NCBI GenBank assembly: GCA_035544895.1
Contig: DASZZM010000092.1
Location: forward strand, 1-64,000
DNA from: JASLEW01 sp035544895
Lineage (GTDB): Bacteria > Acidobacteriota > Thermoanaerobaculia > Multivoradales > UBA5704
Direction: 5' to 3'
DNA length: 64,000 bases
In this document: positions 24,075 through 33,000 of the stretch, one piece after another
Numbering within the stretch: position 1 is the stretch's first letter
Layout of the letters: each line of letters begins with the position of its first letter
The notes under the pieces: model-generated
What the model saw: only the letters and a program-made list of their open reading frames with translations
What the model was told of the DNA's origin: nothing
The model's database searches: none
Made by a program: the position numbers and the translations under genes

Positions 24075-26405
24075 CTAGAGCATCTCCAGGTTGGCGTAAC
24101 GGGCGATCAGCTTGCGCTTGCCGGCGTTCTGGAAGAAGACGGTGATCTTGGCGTCCTCGCCCTGGCCGTCGAGCTCCAGGACGACGCCCTGGCCGAGGGT
24201 GGGGTGGCGCACGCGGCTGCCGCGCTTGAGCGGCCGCCGGTAGGAGGCCGCCTGGGCTTCGCCCCTGTCGGGCTGGTCTTCCTCCCATGCCTCTTCGGCG
24301 AACCGGGCAGAGGCGCCGGAGCCCTGCCCGGCGGGTCGACCGGAAGCGCCGGGTCCCTGCCCAACTCGATTGGAAGCGCCGCCGAAAAAGGAATAGACGC
24401 CTTGCGCGCGGGAATCGAAGCGCCGGGCGCTTTCGGCTCCCGCCGAATAGTAGAGGGCCGGGCTGTGCCGCACCTCGAGCAGCTCGGCGGGCAGCTCGGA
24501 CAGGAAGGCGGACTCCTCCTGGTCCTGGTAGCGCCCGGCGATGCGCCGCCGCCGGCAGCGGGACAGATACAGCCGCTCGCGCGCCCGCGTCATCCCGACG
24601 TAGAGCAGCCGGCGCTCCTCTTCGATGTCTTCCGGCAAGCCTTGCGAGTTGAAATGCGGCAGCAACCCCTTCTCCAACCCGGCCACCACGACGACCCTGA
24701 ACTCCAGCCCCTTGGCGCTGTGCAGGGTCATCAGCGACACACCGCGGTCGGCCGCGAGCAGGTCGAGGTCGGTCACCAGCGAGACGTGGTCGAGAAAGGC
24801 GGTCAGCAGATCCGCGTCGCCGGCGTTGTAGCTGTTCTTCTCGGTGAACTCCTGGGCCGCCGAAAGGAACTCCCGGATGTTCTCCAGGCGCGCCTGGTCT
24901 TCGGGATCGTCCTTCTTGTAGAGGTCGTCGTAGCCGGTGGCGGCGAGCAGGCGGTCGAGCAGGGCGGGCAGCGGCAGCTCGGCGGCGGCTTGCTGCAAGT
25001 CCACGATCAGGTCGCGGAAGCGCCGCAAGGCAGTGGCGCTGCGCGCCGGCAGCCCACCCAGCTCGTCCAGGTAGAGGACGTCCCACAGCGGCTGACCGAG
25101 CTGCACGGCCTGGTCGCGCAGAAGCTCGAGCGTTGCCTTGCCGATGCCGCGCGGCGGCTGGTTGAAGATGCGGGCGAGCGAGAAATTGTCGCGCGGGTTG
25201 CGCAACACCCGCAGGTAGGCCACCAGGTCCTTGATCTCGGCGCGATCGTAGAAGCGCACTCCGCCGACGAGCGAGTAGGAGACTTCCTGCTTGAGCAGCT
25301 CGTCTTCGAGGGCCCGGGTCTGCGCGTTGGTGCGCACCAGGATCGCCATGTCCGCCAGCTTGTAACGCCCGCGCAGCCCTTGCAGCGTCTCAACCGCCCA
25401 CCGCGCCTCGTCCCCTTCGTCGAGGGCGCGATAGAGCTCCACTTTGGCGCCCGCGCCGCTATCGGTCCACAAGCGCTTGCCGCGGCGGTTCACGTTGTGG
25501 GCAATGAGCGCCCCCGACAGGTCCAGGATGCTCTGGGTAGAGCGATAGTTGCGCTCGAGTTTCCTGACCACTGCGCCGGGAAAGGACTTTTCGAAGTCCA
25601 GGATGTTGTCGAGGTCGGCGCCGCGCCAGCGGTAGATTCCCTGGTCCTCGTCACCGACCGCGGTCAGGTTGCCTGCCGCGCCGGTCAGCTCCCGGATGAG
25701 CCTGAGCTGCGCATGATTGGTGTCCTGGTACTCGTCGACGAGCAGGTAACGGGTGCGCGCGCACACCCGGGCCCGTACCTCCTCGTCGGAGGCCAGCAGC
25801 TTGACCGACAGCGCGATGAGATCGTCGAAATCGACTCCGGAAGCCTGGTGCAGCAGCCCCTGGTAGCGGCGGTAGACGGCGGCGTGCTTGCGGTCGGTGA
25901 AGCCTTGGGCCGACGCCTCGAAGGCGGCCGGCTCGATCAGCAGGTTCTTGGCGCTACTGATCCTGGCGAGCACCGAGCGGGGCGAGAACGCGGTCTCGGA
26001 AAGGCCCTCGCCGGCCAGCGCCTCCTTGACCAGCGCGAGCTGGTCGGCAGCGTCGTGGATGGCGAAGTCGCGCTTGAGGCCGACGCGCTCGCCGTAGCGG
26101 CGTAGCAACAGCAGCCCAAAGCGGTGGAACGTGCCGACCGAGGCGGCCAGCGGATGCGTGCCCAGGAGGTTCTCGACGCGCTCGCGCATCTCGGCCGCCG
26201 CCTTGTTGGTGAAGGTCATGGCCGCGATGTGCCCGGGGTCCACGCGGCGCTCCTCGGCCAGCCACCAGATGCGGTAGGTGATGACCCTGGTCTTGCCCGA
26301 CCCGGCGCCGGCGAGCACGAGCTGCGGCCCTTCGCCGTGGGTCACGGCGGCGATCTGCTCGGGGTTGAGATGTCGCTCCAGGCGGGCGGTGACGCTCTCG
26401 CTCAC
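24075..26405 (-). CDS. UvrD/PcrA-family superfamily 1 DNA helicase
   Basis: This 3'-5' helicase class acts in repair and replication restart. The GTG at 26405 (reading VSESVTARLERHLNPEQ) gives 776 residues. Motifs in order: GAGSGKT at 33-39, MTFTNKAAAEMRERV, YLLVDEYQDTNHAQL (Walker B), GDEDQGIYRWRGA, LERNYRSTQSIL, MTLHSAKGLEFRVVVVAGLE and EERRLLYVGMTRARERL. The C-terminus ends with a Tudor-like fold (GSRVRHPTLGQGVV) found in PcrA that binds RNA polymerase. The reading frame continues well upstream without the helicase fold, so the longer start is rejected. Confidence 0.92.
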   Translation of the reverse strand: MSESVTARLERHLNPEQIAAVTHGEGPQLVLAGAGSGKTRVITYRIWWLAEERRVDPGHIAAMTFTNKAAAEMRERVENLLGTHPLAASVGTFHRFGLLLLRRYGERVGLKRDFAIHDAADQLALVKEALAGEGLSETAFSPRSVLARISSAKNLLIEPAAFEASAQGFTDRKHAAVYRRYQGLLHQASGVDFDDLIALSVKLLASDEEVRARVCARTRYLLVDEYQDTNHAQLRLIRELTGAAGNLTAVGDEDQGIYRWRGADLDNILDFEKSFPGAVVRKLERNYRSTQSILDLSGALIAHNVNRRGKRLWTDSGAGAKVELYRALDEGDEARWAVETLQGLRGRYKLADMAILVRTNAQTRALEDELLKQEVSYSLVGGVRFYDRAEIKDLVAYLRVLRNPRDNFSLARIFNQPPRGIGKATLELLRDQAVQLGQPLWDVLYLDELGGLPARSATALRRFRDLIVDLQQAAAELPLPALLDRLLAATGYDDLYKKDDPEDQARLENIREFLSAAQEFTEKNSYNAGDADLLTAFLDHVSLVTDLDLLAADRGVSLMTLHSAKGLEFRVVVVAGLEKGLLPHFNSQGLPEDIEEERRLLYVGMTRARERLYLSRCRRRRIAGRYQDQEESAFLSELPAELLEVRHSPALYYSAGAESARRFDSRAQGVYSFFGGASNRVGQGPGASGRPAGQGSGASARFAEEAWEEDQPDRGEAQAASYRRPLKRGSRVRHPTLGQGVVLELDGQGEDAKITVFFQNAGKRKLIARYANLEML

Positions 26406-26552
26406 CTCCGCAGTCTCGCCGAGCCCGCGGGGCTTGGCAAGCCCGCGCAAGGCGCCGGCGGCGCTGCAGGCCGGACGGCGGGAATCCGCCCCTGCCAATG
26501 GCGCGTTGCGTGTGTTGTAGTACTGTACGCGGCCGGGCGCCTGTCTAGGCGC

Positions 26553-26585
26553 CGATGTCCGCCCGATGTCCGCCCGATGTCCGCC
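26553..26585 (+). repeat. Three tandem 11-bp repeats at the start of the ClpX-like gene
   Basis: CGATGTCCGCC is repeated exactly three times, at 26553, 26564 and 26575. Each unit carries an ATG (26555, 26566, 26577), one in each frame. Only the third ATG reads into the AAA+ gene. The array covers the start codon, so gain or loss of units would alter upstream ATGs and spacing. Confidence 0.8.
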
Positions 26586-27695
26586 GCCATTGTGAGCCAG
26601 CCAGCCATGAAACCGGTCGAGATCTACAACTTCCTGGAACAGCACGTCATCGGCCAGCAAGAGACGCTGCGCTACGTCTCGGTGGCCATCTTCAAGCACC
26701 TCCAGGGCGAGAAGTACGGCAACCTGCTGCTGATCGGCAACTCCGGCACCGGCAAGACCACGATCATGCGCGCCGTGGAGGCGCTCTACGGCGCCTACCC
26801 GGAGTTCAGCGAATACCGCGTGGTCCTCATCATGAACGCGAGCACCCTCGCCGCCGAGGACGGGTCGGTCGATACCAGCCGCCTGTTCAGCCGCCTCGAA
26901 GAGCGCGTCCGCCTGCTCCTCGGTGGCGCCGCCTCGGCCGAGGAGGTCGTGCGGGCGATGGAGCGCGCCACCATCTGCCTGGACGAGATCGACAAGATCT
27001 CCGGAGTGATCGGCGGCAAACCCTACGTGACCGGGATCAACATCCAGCAGGCCCTGCTGACGCTGATCGAAGGCGAGCGGGTGCCGCTTGCGCTGACCGC
27101 GGTCCGCGGCGGGATCCCCGAGTCGACGTCGCTGTGGATCGATACCAGCAGGATGCTCTTTCTGTGCGCCGGAGCGTTCGAGAACCTCTACGACCAGGTT
27201 TTCGCGCGCGTCACCTCGGCCAAGAGCGGTGTCAAGCTGCCGACCACCACTACTTATGTCAACGGCAAGATCCAGATTCGCGAGTACTTCACTCTGCGCA
27301 ACCATTTCCGTCAGGAGGATCTTTTCGAATACGGGATGCAGCCCCAGTTCCTGTCCCGCTTCGACAACGCCGTCATTCTCGACGATCTCAACCCCGGCGT
27401 GCTCTGCCGTATCTTCAAGGAGCCGGCCAGCGGCGTCTTGCAGCTGTCGCGGAATTTTTTCCGCAAGTACGGGATCGATCTCGAGATCACCGACGACGCC
27501 GTGCAGAAGATCGCCGAGGAAGCTGCCAGGAGCAGCCGCATCGGCGCGCGCGCCTTGAAATCGGTCTATGGGCGGGTCATCAAGCCTTTCGAGTTCGATC
27601 CCTTCGCCCAGGGACAGATCGAGGCGGCCGGCGGACGTCACCGCCTGGTCATCGACGAGTCCCTGGTGAGCAGCGCTCTGAAGCCGCCGGTTTAG
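26577..27695 (+). CDS. ClpX-like AAA+ ATPase lacking the ClpX zinc, GYVG and IGF elements
   Basis: The 372-residue product has the HslU/ClpX AAA+ fold. Walker A is G54-T61 (GNSGTGKT), Walker B is around D136-E137 (CLDEIDKIS), then INIQQALLTLIEGERV, RMLFLCAGAFENLYDQV and the sensor-2 block GARALKSVYGRVI. Unlike ClpX, there is no N-terminal zinc domain. The pore-loop GYVG is replaced by a segment reading AAEDGSVDTSRLFSRLEE, and no IGF loop for ClpP docking is visible. It is therefore unlikely to feed ClpP. A zinc peptidase gene begins 17 bp downstream, which suggests that as its partner. The ATG at 26607 is an alternative start. Confidence 0.8.
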   Translation: MSAAIVSQPAMKPVEIYNFLEQHVIGQQETLRYVSVAIFKHLQGEKYGNLLLIGNSGTGKTTIMRAVEALYGAYPEFSEYRVVLIMNASTLAAEDGSVDTSRLFSRLEERVRLLLGGAASAEEVVRAMERATICLDEIDKISGVIGGKPYVTGINIQQALLTLIEGERVPLALTAVRGGIPESTSLWIDTSRMLFLCAGAFENLYDQVFARVTSAKSGVKLPTTTTYVNGKIQIREYFTLRNHFRQEDLFEYGMQPQFLSRFDNAVILDDLNPGVLCRIFKEPASGVLQLSRNFFRKYGIDLEITDDAVQKIAEEAARSSRIGARALKSVYGRVIKPFEFDPFAQGQIEAAGGRHRLVIDESLVSSALKPPV

Positions 27696-27712
27696 CAGCC
27701 GGCCTCCCAATC

Positions 27713-29773
27713 TTGGCCCTCCCCGATCCATCGCCGCGCGCGCGGAGCGCGATCACCGCCGAGGTGGCGCGGCAGACCGCCGACGCGTTGGCCGCCAAGC
27801 ACGGCAGCGGTCATGCCGAGCGCATCCGGCTCGGCGTCGAACAGGCGGCGCGCCACTGGTGGGCCGAAGATGGCGGCGCCGGGGACTTCAGCGCTTTCTG
27901 CCTGGCCAACTTCCTGGCCGACGAAGCCGCCCTGGCGAAGTGCTTCGCCCGGGTCGAACAGGTTCTCGAGCAGGTGGACGGGCATCTCTTCGAGGCGAGG
28001 CGCGAGCTCACCACCCCGCTCGATCTCGATACCGGCCCCCTGTCGCAGGTGGACCGCCTGTTCGCCGACGTCGACCTCGCGCCGCACGTCGACGAAAACC
28101 TGTTCCGCGCCAGGGTGGCATTCGTGGCGCTCCTCAACTTTCCGGTGCATACGCTGGGCGAGCGCCTGGCGGGCGGCGCGGCATGGGACCGCGAGACCTG
28201 GGCGCGGTCGCGCATGATGGACCGCTTCGCCGCGCGCGTGCCGGCGGAGGTGCAGCAGCACGTTTCCCTGGCCTTCACCGCGGCCGAGGAGTACGTCGGC
28301 TCGTACAACATCCGCATGGACCGCCTGATCGACGCGCAGGGCCGACCGCTCTTTCCTCCCGGACTTCGCCTCCTCTCCCACTGGGGGCTGCGCGACGAGC
28401 TCGCGGCGCACTACGCCAACTCCGACCGCCGGGCGGCGCTCGCCCGGCAACGCCTGATCGCCCGTGTCATGGAACGGATCGTGCGCCAGGAGATTCCGGC
28501 GGCGGTCGTCGACAACCCCGAGCTGCTGTGGGAGCCCGAGAGCAATCGAGTGCGGCCGGCGGGCGGCGGCGAGGCGGCCGGCGGCGCTGGCGGCGCTGGC
28601 GGCGATGGTGGCGAGCGTGAAGCGGACCGCCGCTACGCGCACCTTCTGGCCATCTGCCGCGCCGTGCGCCAGGTCGATCCCTACAGCCCGGCGGCGCCCA
28701 CCTACATCGCGCGCAAGTTCGAGCGCGAGCGGCAGATTCCTGAACGGGAGGTCGAGGCGCTGCTCGTCTCGGTGCTCGAAGCGCCGGAGGCCGAGCGGCT
28801 GGCGCGGCTGATCGAACGCCGCCTCGGCCGGCCACTCGAGCCGTTCGACATCTGGTACTCCGGCTTCAAGAGCCGCGCCGCCCATGGCGAGGAAGAGCTC
28901 GACGCACGGACGCGGGCGCTGTATCCGACGCTCGAGCGGTTCCAGGCCGCGGTGCCGGAGATCCTGGAGCGGCTAGGCTTCGCGCCCGACAAGGCGCGCT
29001 GGCTGGCCGAGCGCATCATGGTGGACCCGGCGCGCGGCGCAGGCCACGCGCTGCCCGCCATACGCCGGCAGGACCGCGCTCACCTGCGCACCCGCCTCGG
29101 CCGGGACGGCATGGACTACAAGGGATTCAACGTCGCGCTGCACGAGATGGGGCACAACGTCGAACAGGTGTTTTCGCTCAACGGCATCGACCACTGGTGG
29201 CTCGCCGGCGTGCCCAACACCGCCTTCACCGAAGCCTTCGCCTTCGTCTTCCAGAAGCGCGACACGGAGCTGCTCGGCCTCGCCCCGCCCGCCGAGGAGG
29301 CGCGTCGCGCCGATGCCCTCGGCACCCTGTGGAACACCTTCGAGATCGCCGGCGTCTCTCTGGTCGACATGCAGGTGTGGCACTGGCTGTACGACCATCC
29401 GGAGGCGGCGGCGGCGGAGCTGCGGCAGGCCGTGCTGGCCATCGCGCGCGACGTCTGGAACCGTTACTTCGTTCCTCTCTTCGGGGCGGCGACCCGCGAC
29501 GCGGAAATCCTGGCCATCTACTCGCACATGATCGCCTATGGGCTCTACCTGCCCGACTACGCGCTCGGCCACATCATCGCTTCCCAGGTGGCGGGCCGTC
29601 TGCGCGAAGGCGACTTCGCCGGCGAGCTCGAGCGCCTGGCGCGGCAAGGCCGCCTCACCCCCGATGCCTGGATGCAAGGCGCCGTCGGCGGCCCGCTCTC
29701 CGCCCGCCCCCTGCTGGACGAAGCACGCCAGGCGCTGGACGCCCCCGGGCTGAGCAGTTCCGCCGCCGGCTGA
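27713..29773 (+). CDS. Zinc metallopeptidase of the HEXXH (M3-like) type
   Basis: About 686 residues, all-helical in appearance like M3 oligopeptidases. The active site is HEMGH (H477, E478, H481), preceded by DYKGFNVALHEMGHNVEQ, with a likely third ligand at E507 in NTAFTEAFAF. The N-terminal 350 residues have no family name that I recognise. A Gly/Ala patch (GGGEAAGGAGGAGGDGG) sits near residue 285. There is no signal peptide, so it is cytosolic. No strong ribosome site was found; TTG 27713 or GTG 27763 could be the start. Its close spacing to the AAA+ gene suggests one transcript and a joint function in protein or peptide turnover; that link is inference. Confidence 0.7.
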   Translation: MALPDPSPRARSAITAEVARQTADALAAKHGSGHAERIRLGVEQAARHWWAEDGGAGDFSAFCLANFLADEAALAKCFARVEQVLEQVDGHLFEARRELTTPLDLDTGPLSQVDRLFADVDLAPHVDENLFRARVAFVALLNFPVHTLGERLAGGAAWDRETWARSRMMDRFAARVPAEVQQHVSLAFTAAEEYVGSYNIRMDRLIDAQGRPLFPPGLRLLSHWGLRDELAAHYANSDRRAALARQRLIARVMERIVRQEIPAAVVDNPELLWEPESNRVRPAGGGEAAGGAGGAGGDGGEREADRRYAHLLAICRAVRQVDPYSPAAPTYIARKFERERQIPEREVEALLVSVLEAPEAERLARLIERRLGRPLEPFDIWYSGFKSRAAHGEEELDARTRALYPTLERFQAAVPEILERLGFAPDKARWLAERIMVDPARGAGHALPAIRRQDRAHLRTRLGRDGMDYKGFNVALHEMGHNVEQVFSLNGIDHWWLAGVPNTAFTEAFAFVFQKRDTELLGLAPPAEEARRADALGTLWNTFEIAGVSLVDMQVWHWLYDHPEAAAAELRQAVLAIARDVWNRYFVPLFGAATRDAEILAIYSHMIAYGLYLPDYALGHIIASQVAGRLREGDFAGELERLARQGRLTPDAWMQGAVGGPLSARPLLDEARQALDAPGLSSSAAG

Positions 29774-30046
29774 GCAGGCCCGCGCCTGACACCCGGCGTT
29801 CGCCGCGCGGAGGCGCCGGAGCCGGCGTCGTCCGCGCCGTCCGCAGCGGTCCTACGCCAGCAAGCGGCTTTCGCCTATTGAAGCAAGCCAGGAAGGTCAA
29901 TACCCTCAAGGAGTTAGAGAGGCGCGTGTGGTCCGGATGTGCTAGGATGGGCCGCTCGCTACAGTGAGATTCCCGCATAGTCGAGGCGATGCAGCGGTAG
30001 ACCACGCGCGATCCCTGGCTATGAGAGGTGAAACGAGGAGATCGTC
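29774..30046. other. Intergenic region upstream of the C25 peptidase
   Basis: 273 bp with no coding sequence. TAGGAT at 29943-29948 resembles a -10 box, but no good -35 lies 16-18 bp upstream. GAAACGAGGAGATCGTC precedes the ATG at 30047 and provides a clear ribosome site. Confidence 0.3.
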
Positions 30047-33000
30047 ATGAGCGTTCGCTGCCATTGCCTTTTCGCCAAATTCCTGGCCTGCGGCCTTGCT
30101 GTCGTCTTTTCCCACTCCGCGCCGGCGGCGCCACTGTGCGCGACTCCCGGAAAGGATGGAGTCGGCACGGCGATCACGGGCATCGTCAACAGCTACTTCC
30201 CGGGGACCGGCACGCCGGCGGCAGGAAACACCAGCCTCACTGTTGGAGCGCGTGCGGGCGCGGCAGCCAACATCGCGTCGGGCGATCTGGTGATGGTCAT
30301 CCAGATGCAAGACGCCACGATCAACGGTTCGAACGATACCGACTACGGCCGGACGGGCGGCAATGGAGCCGGCTCTACGATCAACAATTCGGGCCTCTAC
30401 GAGTTCGTCAAGGCGACGAGCGCGGTGGGGGCGGGGGGCGGAACGCTCACTTTTGTCGGCGCGGGTGCCAACTCGGGTCTGGTCAACTCCTATGCCACCG
30501 CGGCCGCGAGCGCGACGCGAGGTCAGCGCACCTACCAGGTGATTCGAGTGCCGCAGTACACCGGCGTGTCGCTAGCCGGCGGGTTGACCGCGCTGGCCTG
30601 GAACGGGTCCGCCGGTGGAGTGCTGGCGATCGACGCGAGCGGCCCCTTGTCTTGGAATGGCGCTACCGTGGACGTCTCCGGCCTGGGCTTCCGGGGCGGT
30701 GGCGGCGTGCTCAAGACGGGTGGGGCAGGGGGCGCCAACACGGACTATCGCACCGTGTCCACGAATGCCTTCAATGGCGCCAAGGCGGAAGGGATCGCCG
30801 GCACCCCAATCGACATGTGGAGCGGTACCGCATTGGTCCATGGCCCGGCGGAAGGGTACCCCAACGGCGCCTACGCCCGGGGCGCTCCCGGGAATGCCGG
30901 AGGCGGCGGAACCGACGGCGACCCGCCTGCCAACGACGAGAATTCGGGCGGTGGCGGCGGGGGCAATGGAGGTGTGGGCGGGCAGGGCGGGAATAGCTGG
31001 AGATCGAATTTGGCTGTCGGCGGCCTCGGCGGCGATGCGTTTGCCAATGCCGGCGGCAGGCTGGCGATGGGCGGCGGTGGCGGCTCGGGAACGCTCAACA
31101 ACGGTGACGACAACGCCGGCAACACGGGTCTGCTGAGCAACGGCGGGCTGGGTGGCGCGCTCGTTCACTTTCGCTTCAACACCACCGCTGGGACCGGCAC
31201 GCTCCGCTCCGACGGCACGGCCGGTGCCAATATCGGGCGCGACGGCGCCGCCGGGGGAGGGGCCGGCGGGACCATCTTCGCGGCCGGTTGCGCCGGCCTC
31301 TCGGGGCTCACCGCCCAGGCGCGCGGAGGCGCCGGCGGCAACGTTCATTGGGCACTGTCTGACGGTAACGACCCTCCGGGCTATTCGCGGGACGATCACG
31401 GTCCTGGGGGTGGCGGCGCCGGCGGCGCGGTCCTGACGTCGGCGGCAGCTACGACCGCGGTGACGGGTGGGGCCCACGGCGGCTCTGGCAAGCCGGAGAG
31501 CGGCATCGCCAACGTGGCCTATGGTTCTACCTCCGGTGCCGCCGGGACGGTCTCGGCGACGATCACGGCGGCCTCGCCCTCCGGCGTCGCCGCCGGTTGC
31601 ACCTGCAGCCCGACGGCGGCCGTCGTGGTGTCGCTGCGAGCGGTCGAGGAGCCGGGAGGCGTCGTCGTGCACTGGGAGACTAGAGGGGAGGACGGCACCG
31701 CGGGCTTCGACCTCTACCGCTTGAGCTCTGAGAGCGGGCAGTTCGAACGCGTCAACGACAGCCTGCTGGTGGCGCCTCCGGGCGAAGTCCAGGGCGGTGC
31801 CTACAGCCTCGTCGATCCTCAGGCGCAGCCGGGTGCGGCCCATACCTACCGGCTGATCGAGCGCGAGGCCGGCGGGGTTGAGCGGGTGTTCGGACCCTGG
31901 CAGGTCGAAATCGAAAGACCGGTCGCGGCCCCGGATGCCGCCCGCGCCGGCAGGGAATACGGCGCCTCGCCGCGCGAGCGCGATGCGGCTCTGCTGGAGC
32001 GCCTCGCGGCGGCGGAGCGCGACTTCGCGGCGGAGAGCGGCTTCGCGATGTTCGCGACGAGGGAGAGCGGCGAGCTCCGCGGCGCCGCGCTCGATTCTCC
32101 ACAGGCGAAGGATCTTCCCCGGCTGAGGCTTGCCGTAGACGGCGACGGGATTTACTTCGTCTCGTCGCTCCACGCGGGTCAGCAGCTCGGATTGACCGAG
32201 TCCCAGGTGGCCTCGCTCATCAGCGCGGGTTCGTTGCGCCTCACCAGCCGTGGCCAGGAGGTGGCCTGGCTGCCCGTAGCCGGCGGCTTCTACTTCTACG
32301 CGCAGGCGATCGACAGCATCTACACTCGAACCAATGTCTACATGGCGCAGTTCGGACAGAAAGGCAAGCAGATCGTATCGAGCGCGCCTCCGCCGGCGCG
32401 ACCGGCGACGGCGTCGCAGAGCTTCCTCGAGCGGCTTCACGCCGAGCAGGAGAACTTCGCCGCCACGGCCGTGGCTCGCGATCCGGCGTCGGACTACTGG
32501 TTCTGGGACTTTGTGATCGCCGGGGACCCGACCTACGGCACGCGCACCTTTACGATCGACGTGCCCGATCTCGCCGGCGCCTCTCCAGGGGCCTTGCAAG
32601 TCTCGCTTTTCGGCGCTACCGATACTCCGGCGGCCCAAGACCATCACGCCCACATGAGACTGAACGGTGCTGATGTAGGGGACGTCCGTTTCGACGGCAT
32701 CGGCAGCTTCAGCAGCAGCTTCTCGCTGCCTCCTGGCCTCTTGCGGGCTGGAGCGAACTCGGTTGAGGTGAGCGGGATTCTCGACAGCGGCGCACCCTAC
32801 AGCATCTTCTACGTCGATTCCTTCGACCTGACCTACCCGCGTCTCTACCGGGCGCGGTCGGACCGGCTCGAGCTGACCGCCAGCAGCGATGCGGTGGCAA
32901 CGATTGCCGGCTTCAGCTCCGGCAAGATCACGGTCTTCGACGTCTCGAACGCGCGTTTTCCAACACGCGTGGAGTCCATTACCGACCAGGCGGACGGCTT

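Noticed and set aside
26555..29773. Possible single 1072-codon fusion of the AAA+ and peptidase genes
   Set aside because: The first 385 codons are the out-of-frame shadow of the AAA+ gene, which itself ends at 27695 in another frame. The peptidase has no real fusion partner.
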